Counted from the stretch's first letter, positions 54,760 through 64,000 are shown. The stretch is 64,000 nucleotides of DNA from Lepidonotus clava (GCA_936440205.1 OW387146.1:47978426-48042425), one strand, 5' to 3'. The notes: a model not told the origin generated them from the letters alone. Numbers and translations are program-made.

Positions 54760-56310
54760 AAGTAGGTTCACTCAAATGTGTCGTGGTCTTATCAAACTAA
54801 TCAAAATAATTTACAAATAACATATAGCATTATACTTGAGTGTGGTTCTAGCTTGTAATTTAACTCAAGTATAATGCTAATCAGAAAATGTTTAATAATA
54901 GCCTTAATCTTTTCAAACTAAACATTTTCTTATCAAATGAGACCTCCTAAAAAGGATTTTCAACATGAGAAAGCGCCCCATCTCAGTATTTTGCTGCAAT
55001 TCACTGAAAACTATTGGTAACCATGGCAACAAAAAGTAACTTTTGGACCTATAGACCCACTCTTCAAGAAAGGGTCATTTATGTTGTTTTTTTGAGAGCT
55101 GTTTGAATTTCTAAGTGATCAAACTCAATCCAATTTTAATTCTAAATAATATTCAACATACTATAGAAATTATCATATATTTTAGTGTGCTTATACATGA
55201 ATTCCAGTTGCATTTTGTACGAAATGAATGAAAAACAAAGTCAAATTAACCCCTATTCAGCACACAGAGCTATGGAGTAAGAATTCCTGGCTGTTCCATC
55301 TGCTGTACTACCTCCCCCTGCTATTCCCATAATACGATCAACATTAGGGGGGAGGGAGTTTCACTCAGAGAATAACCGGAAGTGCAGAATTCGTTTTATA
55401 AGTATTTGAAGAATCCAAAGTTTTGCAGACAGACAAATGGTCGAGAATGCTTCAAAATGGGTCTTTTGGACCCGGGAAAAAGCCCAGCTGCTCAGAATTA
55501 AATACTCTGCAAGGATATCAGGTTAGATTTCATTAGTATTGTGAACTTTCAGAGGTAGGGCCGCCGAAAGACGCGGCCGCGGACATCGCGAGTCGGAAAC
55601 GCGGTTTGTCCGTGGCCGCTGGGGCCCCCCGTGAACTCCCTAGTATTTCCCATCAAATCTCTGAGCCAAAGGGGAGCTGTAGGTCGAGTGTGGGAGCTGT
55701 AGGTCGAGTGTGGGAGCTGTAGGTCGAGTGTGGGAGCTGTAGGTCGAGTGTGGGAGCTGTAGGTTGAGCCGTTGCTATGCGCGGCCGTTGCTAGGCAACA
55801 GCCGCGCGTAGCAACTGCGATGTGACACTTCAATCTCCGACCATTTCCTTCAATCTCCAGGCACAGTTTTAGTCCTTTTCCCGCCCTGAGCATCGTGTCA
55901 GGGCGTTGGGGACTGTGTCAGGGCGTTGGGGACTGTGTCAGGGTGGTGGGGACTGTGTCAGGGCGTTGGGGAGGCGCAGTTGGGGGGCGCAGATCTAAGA
56001 GACTCTCCAAGCAGAGGTTTGGCCCATTTCCCGCTGTGTTTTCGGCCGTGTTTGTGGCCATAGATCATTTCTAACACGGTTCTAATGCAAATATGCAAAA
56101 AGCTCTTTAAATTCTGATAAGTTTGAAAAAAAGAATTGGCAAAATCGGTGCAGTACAAGCTGAGAAAAGAAACACTTTCTGAAAGCGGCAGGACGTCATT
56201 TCCGCAACGTCCGAGTACCGGATCTGAACTTTGACCTAGGTCAGGTCGGGACACTCTCCAAGCACAGACTTGCCCTCCAAGCACAGGCTTGGTCCTTTTC
56301 CCGCCCTGAG
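54760..56310 (+). repeat. Composite module 21, type II
   Basis: The hairpin (54827-54878) has a slightly longer loop. The X-box GTAACCATGGCAAC is at 55017-55030. The type II body ends AACCGGAAGTGCAG (about 55373-55386). Block D (55435-55600) is followed by 20-mers (55675-55770), a palindrome (55775-55820) and the end block (55835-55882). Two further end blocks (about 56000-56035 and 56245-56305) flank a type I tail (56040-56180), showing internal duplication. Confidence 0.85.
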
Positions 56311-57088
56311 GTGGTTGGGAGTGTGAGAGGGTGATGGTGAGTGTGTGAGGGCGGGGTTTAGTGTGTGAGGGCCGTGCTGAATGTGTGAGGATGGTATTGA
56401 GTGTGTGAGGGTGGGATTGAATGTGTGAGGGTCGTGGTGTGGGCAGTGTGTGGGGGCAATGGGCAGTGTCTGGTTGCTGTGGGCAGTGTGTGGGGGCCGT
56501 GGGCAGTGTCTGGTCGCTGAGGGCAGTGTGTGGGGGCCGTGGGCAGTGTGTGGGGGCCATGGGTAGTGTGTGGGGGCCGTGGACAGTGTGTGGGGGCCGT
56601 GGGTAGTGTGTGGGGGCCGTAGGTAGTGTGTGGGGGGCGTGGGTAGTGTGTGGGGGCAATGGGTAGTGTGTGGGGGCCGTGGGTAGTGTGTGGGGGCCAT
56701 GGGTACTGTGTGGGGGCCGTGGGTAATGTGTGGGGGCCATGGGTAGTGTGTGGGGTCCGTGGGCAGTGTGCGGGGGCCGTGGGTAGTGTGTGGGGGCCGT
56801 GGGTAGTGTGTGGGGGCCGTGGATAGTGTTTGGGGTCCATGGGTAGTGTGTGGGGGCCGTGGGTACTGTGTGGGGGCCATGGGTAGTGTGTGGGGGCCGT
56901 GGGTAGTGTGTGGGGGCCATGGGTAGTGTGTAGGGGCCGTGGGCAGTGTGTGGGGGCCGTGGGTAGTGTGTGGGGGCCACGGACAGTGTCTGGTCGCTGT
57001 GGGCAGTGTGTGAGGGCCGAGGACACTGTGTGGGAGCCGTGGGTAGTGTGTAGAGGCCATGGGCAGTGTCTGGTCGCTGTGATGTGGG
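56310..57088 (+). repeat. Largest 20-bp minisatellite, over 30 copies
   Basis: Unit TGTGGGGGCCGTGGGTAGTG, about 31 copies from 56445 to 57075, preceded by diverged copies. Three minus-strand open frames of 222-395 codons (Pro-His-Thr repeats) and two plus-strand ones arise because the unit has no stop in several phases. Their period and composition show that they are not genes. Confidence 0.97.
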
Positions 57089-57290
57089 TTGACTACTAAG
57101 TTTGACACGGTGACATGGCTGTTTGTTAAATTTGACATGCGACATGAGGGCTTATAATGACGCAACAGACAGGGTGAAAAGTATGGTGACATGCAACATG
57201 AGCATTTGATAAATTCAACGTGGGACATGAGGATAAATAATCAACAAAGACATGTGACATTGATGATTTCTAAATTTTCCAATTGGGCAA
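57088..57290 (-). mobile_element. GTCG-repeat element, degenerate copy 4
   Basis: CTAAGTTTGACACGGTGACA and later GACATGCGACATGAGG strings show the family relation, but most units have diverged. Confidence 0.5.
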
Positions 57291-58466
57291 TTACAAAGCA
57301 TTATACTTGAGTCTGGTTCTAGCTTGTTTAACTCAAGTATAATGCTAATCAGAAAATGTTTAATAATAGCCTTTATCCATTCAAACTAAACATTTTCTTA
57401 TCAAATGAGACCTTCTAAAAAAGAATTTCAATATGAGAAAGCGCCCCATCTCAGCATTTTGCTGTAATTGGCCTAAAAAGATTGGTAACCATAGCAACTG
57501 TCAGTAACTTTTGCTGAAAACAAGTCAGCTGTTCCATCTGCTGGCACCCTCCCCCTGCTGTTGCCTAACAGGATTGGTGGTTACAGGGAGTAAGTTTCAA
57601 TATAGGATCAGCTAGTCTCAAAGCAAAGCATCAGCCATATGTTTGCAACAACATAAAATGTTGCAACAGGTAGTAACAAAAGAATCAAATTCAGAATTAA
57701 TTTTCTCATCAATTTGACATCAAGATTGCCAAAATGAGCCAACTATAAGTACTACAATTGTAATAAACATCTTGTCACGTTCGCCGTTGCGAGTTGTGAT
57801 AGGAGGGAGGGAGGAGAGACAGAGAGAACAGCCGGCAGACTGAGAAGAGGACATTCGCCAAACAAATGGTCTCAAATCCTTCAAAATGGGTCTTTTGGAC
57901 CCGGGAAAAAAACCAGCTGCTTAGAATTGTGACCTTTAATGGAATATCACGTCAGATTTGGTTTGGATTGCGTACTTATTTTGTTAGAAGCGCTAAAACA
58001 CAATCGCGGACATCGCGATCGCCGTTGTTAGGGGCGGCCGGCCCTAGCAACGGCAATCGTGACTGCAATTTGGAGTAAGGAAGGGCCACACAGTAACCTA
58101 CAAGCTCCACACACTAACCACAATCTCCACATACTATCCACTGCCCCCAGGCACTGCCCACACCTTCCACACACTGTCAAAAGCCCTTACAATCGCCGTT
58201 GCTAAGGGCGGCCGCGACCACTGCCGTTGCTCCGCCCCTAGCAACCAGCTCTCCTGCTGCTTTCATATACATGTTCAGGGCGCCGCCGGATAACATTTCC
58301 CGCCTCTTGGCCATGGGTAAGGTTTGGGAGTCTTGGGTAGTGTCTGGTCGCTGTGGGCAGTGTGTGGGGGCCTTGGGTAGTGTCTGGTCGCTGTGGGCAG
58401 TGTATGGGTGCCGTGGGTAGTGTCTGGTTGCTGTGGGCAGTGTGTGGGGGCCTTGGGTAGTGTCTG

Positions 58467-59655
58467 TAGGTACTACCAACGCACGGGGTATAGATTCTGG
58501 ACACATTTAGCCCTGTTTTCTGTGACCAGTCGGAATTTCAGTCTTGGTTTTAGTGTAACTTTCATTTTACAATATCTAAGGATCTACCGGAGGGAATTGA
58601 CTGTACTTAGTATCAATTTAAAGTAGAATTCCAGGCCTTTAAAGGGGCATTCTCGTCCGTGAGTGTCTCCAGATACATCCGCCGACTTTAGCTTGACGAC
58701 GCTGTCACTAGGGACGTGTTTTGCCCTTTCAGAACGTGATAACGCGACGTCATTGGTCACGTCGTGAATTTGGCGCGGTATTTCAGGGGTTACAACGCAT
58801 CCATTTACGTCCGTCACACGGACGAGACAGCCCCTTTAATTTGTGCACAGTGGCATTTTTTAGAATTCAGAATTTTCTCAATTTTTAGGGTCTCAAAAAA
58901 AGGTAATTTTTCAACATGCTTTTTCAGTAGTAATGAAGTTTCCAACGTGAAAATGGACTGCACCAACGTGTTCCTTGGGAAATTTTGTATAAGAATAACC
59001 AAACTTTGAATGTATAAGAAGATGCGCAGGGGTTCACATTCAATGCGCCAGTTTTTATGACCAAATTGTCTTTTGCATCATTTTTGCATGTTTTGTTTGT
59101 TTCAAAGCATCAAATTCAAAATGTGTGAAGTTATCTGACTAAAATTGGCATGGTATTGCATAAAACATTGTGGCACTACATATCATAATCATTATGTGCG
59201 CCTGTCTAAATCTTCTGATACCCATTTTTAAGTTATACGGGAATGTAATGGGCTAATAATCTGTGTATCTCTGAATTTTGAATATGGTTTTTGCCAAAAA
59301 TATAATTTTTGAGGAAAAGGATCAAACCTGGTTATCTTTATGGTTGGTGTATTACTCATCATGCCACTTTTTATTTCGTGTTTGTAACTTAATTAGTTCT
59401 TGAGTTACACCAATTACTAGTTTTTACTGTTACAGGGTACATGTATAAAAGGATCACAATACCTATATAGGAAATGTATGGCAAATATGACAGAATTTAC
59501 TCCCATTTTAGGGGGTTATTTTATTGAATATCTGCGGTTCTAATTAAGATAGAAGGTTTCTGTAAAAACTTCTGGATTTCAAAAGTAACAGTCTTTCCAG
59601 GTAGATATAAATCGGGGTGAAAATGAAATATTTATTTTTGGATTGGTAGTACCTA
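58467..59655. mobile_element. Element with TAGGTACTACCAA ends, ~1.2 kb
   Basis: The left end TAGGTACTACCAACG and the minus-strand right end TAGGTACTACCAATC form a 13-bp inverted repeat. It splits a 20-mer array whose version (GTGTCTGGTCGCTGTGGGCA) is the same on both sides. A TTAA-flanked MITE is nested at 58639-58839. The rest is AT-rich and non-coding. Confidence 0.75.
58639..58839 (+). mobile_element. TTAA-flanked MITE, nested copy
   Basis: TTAA then AGGGGCATTCTCGTCCGTG on the left and, on the minus strand, AGGGGCTGTCTCGTCCGTG on the right, followed by TTAA. The interior GTCATTGGTCACGTCGTGAA matches the copy at 11865-12065 in the same orientation. Confidence 0.85.
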
Positions 59656-59980
59656 GTGTCTGGTCGCTGTGGGCAGTGTATGGGTGCCATGGGTAGTGTC
59701 TGGTTGCTGTGGGCAGTGTGTGGGAGCCTTGGGTAGTGTCTGGTCACTGTGGGCAGTTCGTGATGGCTGGGGTAGTATTTCGTCACTGTAGGCAATGTGT
59801 GTGGGGGGATTGGGGGAGGGAGGGCCTTGGGTTGTGTCTAATGTCTAGGGGCCATGGTTAGCATAATACTTAAGAACGGTTCTAGCTTATGATGAAAGAA
59901 TAATGCCAATGAGAATTTGTTTAATAGGGGTGAATTGACTCATACTATTCATAGTTTTATTAAATGAGACAAGAATATAT

Positions 59981-60298
59981 GGGGCACAGGGTGGTGAAGC
60001 GGTTAGAGCGTTCGCTTGGCATGCGGGAGAGCCGGGTTCGATTCTCGGCTGGGCCAGGCAGGGCTGCTACACCCCTCTGTGTTTCTCCCAGTGACAACGA
60101 CTGGGATATCAAAGGCCTTGTGCCACCGGCTGTTGTGTGTCTGGCCCTGTCTATGGGACCAGGCACATTAAAGAACACCTACTTCGGTAAATGTGTAGGG
60201 GTATGGTCTCTACCTTCTCATAGATTCGATCACCATCACCGCCCTTGATATGACCCTGGCAGTTGATTAGGGCGTAAAGCAACCAATAACCAACCAAC
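59981..60298 (+). mobile_element. tRNA-derived SINE with 11-bp target duplication
   Basis: The head (59981-60055) is tRNA-like with an A box TGGTGAAGCGG, a B box GGTTCGATTC and a cloverleaf-like GCTTGGCATGC anticodon region. The body ends in a CCAATAACCAACCAACC-type simple tail. CAAGAATATAT flanks both sides (59970-59980 and 60299-60309), and removing the insert restores a normal ~130-bp module unit. It looks young and complete. A 94-codon frame across it is accidental. Confidence 0.9.
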
Positions 60299-61636
60299 CA
60301 AGAATATATAGACAACGTAGCATTATACTTGAGTGAGGTTCTAGCTTGTGCAAGAATAATGCTAATCAGAATTTGTTTAATAACGGGAAGAATTTACTCA
60401 AACGTATCAAGGTTTTATTAAATGAGACCAAAGAAAATATTAATTACATCACACATTATACTTGAGTGTGGTTCTAGCTTGTTTAACTCAAGTATAATGC
60501 TAATCAGAAAATGTTTAATAATAGCCTTAATCCATTCAAACTAAACATTTTCTTATCAAATAAGACCTCCTAAAAAAGATTTTCAACATGAGAAAGCGCC
60601 CCATTTCAGTATTTTGCTGTAATTCACTGAAAACTATTGGTAACCATGGCAACAAAAGGTAACTTTTAGACCTATAGATGCACTGCTTAAGAAGTGGTCA
60701 TTTATGAAGTTTTCTTAAGAGTTGTTTTGAATTCCTAAGTGTTCAAATTCAATCCAATGTTGATTATGAATAATATTCAACATACTATAGAACTTATCAT
60801 ATATTTTGGTGCGCATATACATGCATTTCAGTTACATTTTGCATGAAATGAATGTAAGACAATTCGAAATTAACCCCAACTCAGTGCACCAATCTATAGA
60901 GACTGAATTTGCTGGCTTTTCCATCCACTGTACTACCTCCCCCTGCTGTTCCCATATATGATCACTGATCAGGGGGAGGGAGTCTTACTATGAGAACAGC
61001 CGGAAGTGACGTCGCTATTGCCAGGGTCGACCGCAGCTTAACAACGTAGACATAAAACGGTAAAGTCGTTCCAGCGTCGCCATGGATGCTCCAATTTACT
61101 CAACACTGGCATCATAGGAAAGAGGAGAGGAAGATCTTTCATTTGATATGTCTGGCAGGCGTGTAGCTAGTCTGATAGCGGAGTTATATCGGAGGAAACA
61201 CAAAATTTCGGATGCCATTGATAAAATGACGCTCTGACCCTTGGCGATCGACGCTGCGGTAAACACGCTACTCTGGGCAAATCTGGAGGCTTTAGGTAGA
61301 GTCTGGAGGCCCTGGATTGAATCTGGAGGACGTGGGTCGAGTCTTGGGTCTATATAGGTTGTAGAGGTAGAAAGTTCGCAGATGCGTCGAGAGGTGCAAT
61401 GCTGTTGCTAGGGGCGGCCGTTGCTTAGCAACCACCACCGCAGCCTAGCAACCACCACCTTTGTAACTTTTCCGCCAAAAGCAGCCATAAATAAATGTGA
61501 ATGTTAATACTCATATATGCCGTAGCTCCCTTAATAATGATCGCACAGAATTCTAACACCTATGAGCGCGTTCAAGATGTAATTTCCTCCATAAATATCT
61601 GATTTTCACTGAGCTGTGAGCTGTAGAACAGACGCA

Positions 61637-61730
61637 ACACGCTGGTGGACAGATAATGTGTTTTCCAGAGTCAGTGCACAGAAAGTGCATACCTTAGCCC
61701 CGATAATGCTGCTTCCGGAGGCGATTTTCG
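61637..61730 (+). mobile_element. CACG element, left-end fragment
   Basis: CACGCTGGTGGACAGATAAT followed by GAAAGTGCATACCT and CCCCGATAATG matches the left part of the element at 7388-7997. No matching right end is seen nearby. Confidence 0.65.
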
Positions 61731-61929
61731 AAATTCTGGGTACAAATTCTGGGTTTAATTTGCTGTTAAATTGCTACGGCAGCCGTTGGCACCATTTGTT
61801 AAACATGAATCTCCAAACACAGTTTTGGTGCTTCTCCCGCCCTAAGGCTGAGAGGATCCGGAGTGTGTGAAATGCGTTGGGAGTGTGTGGAGAGTTAGTG
61901 AAGTGTGAGGGGAGTGTGTGGAGGTTGTG

Positions 61930-63728
61930 GGTGGTAATTATCTTATACTTGAGTGTGGTTCTAGCTTGTGTAATGTAAAGAATAATGATAATCAGAATTT
62001 GTTTAATAAAAGGATAAAGTCATTCAGATTTATCATTGTTTTATCAAACAATAATATAAGATTCCATCTAGCATTATACTTGAGTGTGGTTCTAGCTTGT
62101 GCAAAGAATAATGCTAATAAGAATGTGTTTAATAAAAGGATAAATTCGCTCAAACTCATTATCGTCTTATCAAACTAGACAAATATGATACAAATTGAAT
62201 AGCATTATACTTGAGTGTGGTTCTAGCTTGTGCAAAGAATAATGCTAATCAGAATTTGTTTAATAAAAGGATAAAGTCATTCAAATTTATCATGGTTTTA
62301 ACAAACAATACAAATGATATTGCATAGCATTATACTTGAGTGTGGTTCTAGCTTGTGTAATGTAAAGAATAATGATAATCAGAATTTGTTTAATAAAAGG
62401 ATAAAGTCATTCAAATTTATCATGGTTTTAACAAACAATACAAATGATGTTGCATAGCATTATACTTGAGTGTGGTTCTAGCTTGTTTAACTCAAGTATA
62501 ATGCTAATCAGAAAATGTTTAATAATAGCCTTAATCCTTTCAAACTATACATTTTCTTATCAAATGAGACCTCCTTAAAAAGATTTTCAACATGAGAAAG
62601 CGCCCCATCTCAGTATTTTGTTGTAATTCACTGAAAACTATTGGTAACCATGGCAACAAAAGGTAACTTTTGGGCCTATAGACTTACTCTTCAAGAAAGG
62701 GTCATTTATGAAAATTTTTAAAAGTTATTTTGAATTCCTAAGTGTCTAAACTCAATCAAATCTTAATTCTGAAAAATATTCAACATACTAGAGAATTTAT
62801 CATATATTTTGGTGTTATTAAACATGCATTTTAGTTGCATTTAGTTTGGAATGAATAAAGTCATATTCAAATTCTCCCTTTCTTTGTAGATAGGTCTCTA
62901 GTGACAGGATCTGCTGGCTCTCCCATCTGCTGTACTGCCTCCCCCTGCTATTCAAGTGTATGGTTGATGTACAGAGGGAGGGAGCATCACTCAGAGAACA
63001 GCCAGAGTGCAGAAGGCATTTGTAACGTCATTACAAAGCAACAGTAGTCATCTTGAGAGCCCTGGATAAGCTGTTGGTAACTCGAGGGAGCTGGGGGTAG
63101 TGTGTGGGTGCTGTGGGCAGTGGGTAAGGTTCGTGGGCAGTATTTGAGAGCCATAGCACAGGTGTGTAGATTCTGAATTTGCAGTTACGATCGTCGTTGC
63201 TACGCGCGGCCGTTGCTTAGCAACGGCCGCGCGTAGCAACCGGCCGTCAAGGCAGTCAGAGCTTAAAAACGGAGGCTGTGGACAAATCTTAAGGCCACAG
63301 ATCATGTCTGGAGGCTTTGGGTCGAGTCTGGAGGCCCTGCCTTGAGTCTGGAAGCTAAGGGTCAAGTCTGGAGGTCGTGGGTCGAGTCTGGAGGCTATGG
63401 GTCGAGTCAGACAACTTCATTATCCACAGGGCAGGGCCTTTCCGGTTTTGCTGCTTTCATATACATGTTTTGGGCGCCGCCGGATAACGTTTCCCGCTTC
63501 TTGGATTCCATCCGGGTTCCATGGGCAGTGTGTGGAGGCCGTGGGTAGTGTGTGGAAGTTGTGGGTGTTGTGTAAAAGTCGTAGGTTGAGTGTAGAGGTC
63601 GTAGGTGGAGTGTGAAAGTCATAGGTGGAGTGTGGAGGTCGTAGGTGGAGTGTGGAGGTCGTACGTGGAGTGTGTAAGTCATAGGTGGTGTGTGTAAGTC
63701 GTAGGTGGTGTGTGGGAGCTGTAGGTGA
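61930..63728 (+). repeat. Composite module 24, type II
   Basis: Four units (motif near 61950, 62078, 62215 and 62336) precede the hairpin (62457-62504); the third and fourth are nearly identical to each other. The X-box GTAACCATGGCAAC is at 62644-62657. Type II body to about 63010, a palindrome (63185-63245), 20-mers (63265-63405), the long end block (63405-63496) and 20-mers of the AAGTCGTAGGTGG version (63540-63725) follow. Confidence 0.85.
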
Positions 63729-64000
63729 TAGCATTATACTTGAGGGTGGTTCTAGCTTGTGTAAAGAATAATGATAATGATAATTTGTTTAATAAAAGGA
63801 TAAAGTCATTCAAATTTATCATGGTTTTATCAAACAATACAAATAACATTGCATAGCATTATACTTGAGTGTGGTTCTAGCTTGTCGAAAGAATAATGCT
63901 AATCAGAATCTATATAATAAAGGGATTAATTTACTCAAACGTATCATGGTTTTATTGAATAAGATGAAAAACATATATCAATAACACAGCATTATACTTG
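63728..64000 (+). repeat. Start of the next module: ~130-bp units
   Basis: Two complete units and the beginning of a third, each with CTTGAGTGTGGTTCTAGCTT or a close variant. The series continues past the window edge. Confidence 0.9.

Larger units (their letters stand above)
57290..59856 (+). repeat. Composite module 22, type I, with inserted element in its 20-mers
   Basis: The hairpin (57298-57345) has no unit before it. The X-box GTAACCATAGCAAC is at 57485-57498. The type I body is shortened (to about 57780). An ETS-less end AACAGCCGGCAGAC, block D (57865-58015), a palindrome (58020-58060), inverted C-rich 20-mers (58085-58185), a second palindrome and the long end block (58250-58305) follow. 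The 20-mers at 58310-58466 continue at 59656-59855 after an insertion. Confidence 0.8.
59856..61930 (+). repeat. Composite module 23, type II
   Basis: A ~130-bp unit is split by a SINE (59981-60298) and another follows. The hairpin is at 60454-60500 and the X-box GTAACCATGGCAAC at 60640-60653. The type II body ends CAGCCGGAAGTGACGTCGC (about 60997-61015). A palindrome remnant, a unique stretch (61046-61260), 20-mers, a second palindrome (61400-61450), a CACG-type left end (61637) and an end block (about 61805-61845) follow. Confidence 0.85.

Noticed and set aside
55958-57228. Long minus-strand open frames (222-395 codons) rich in Pro-His-Thr
   Set aside because: They are read across a 20-bp minisatellite; overlapping frames on both strands show the same periodicity and there is no start context or domain.
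59981-60055. A functional tRNA gene
   Set aside because: It is the head of a SINE with a long body, a simple-repeat tail and target duplication; the acceptor ends do not pair as in a mature tRNA.

Overview
The window looks like a repeat-dominated stretch of a metazoan nuclear genome, probably a marine invertebrate; I cannot name the species. Helitron, tRNA-SINE, LINE, MITE and DIRS-like sequences, AT-rich spacers and splice-like signals all point to an animal. I recognise no host protein gene. The only long coding stretch is a Helitron-type transposon at 19.2-25.2 kb. Most other open frames are read through minisatellites and are not genes.

Layout. From 1 to about 11.2 kb and from 29.07 to 64.0 kb the sequence is a head-to-tail series of 24 recognisable copies, plus partial ones at both window edges, of a composite module of about 1-3 kb. 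All lie in the same orientation. A typical module holds, in order: (a) one to five tandem units of about 125-135 bp carrying CTTGAGTGTGGTTCTAGCTT; (b) a last unit in which this motif becomes a near-perfect 15-bp-arm hairpin (GCATTATACTTGAGT / ACTCAAGTATAATGC); (c) a conserved leader ending about 140 bp later in an RFX-type X-box (GTAACCATRGCAAC); (d) one of two bodies, here called type I and type II; (e) CpG-rich palindromic clusters built on GTTGCTTAGCAAC; (f) a short conserved block ending in an E2F-like TTTCCCGCC; and (g) minisatellites that nearly always have a 20-bp period, with a different sequence version in each module. Five type I modules have a complete-looking body and others are truncated or mixed.

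The 11.2-29.07 kb interval breaks the series. It holds nested non-autonomous DNA transposons (11.5-18.2 kb), the Helitron with Rep, PIF1-type helicase and OTU domains (one stop codon and one frame change away from a continuous reading), a degraded DIRS-like (tyrosine-recombinase retroelement) fossil with a three-fold tandem repeat of one segment (25.3-28.1 kb), and a LINE 3' coding fragment (28.3 kb). Smaller insertions elsewhere have clear terminal repeats, and several cut precisely into module sequence: a SINE with an 11-bp duplication at 59981-60298, a TA-flanked element at 35095-35803 and TTAA-flanked elements at 6118, 32409 and 58639.

How it may work together (inference): the module resembles non-autonomous Helitron-like elements with tandem-repeat cores (HINE/DINE-1, bivalve pearl elements), but the uniform orientation and local homogenisation suggest tandem spread as a macrosatellite. 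The regular X-box, ETS-like and E2F-like motifs and CpG-rich patches suggest that each module could act as a regulatory or replication-type unit. This is not shown by the sequence alone.
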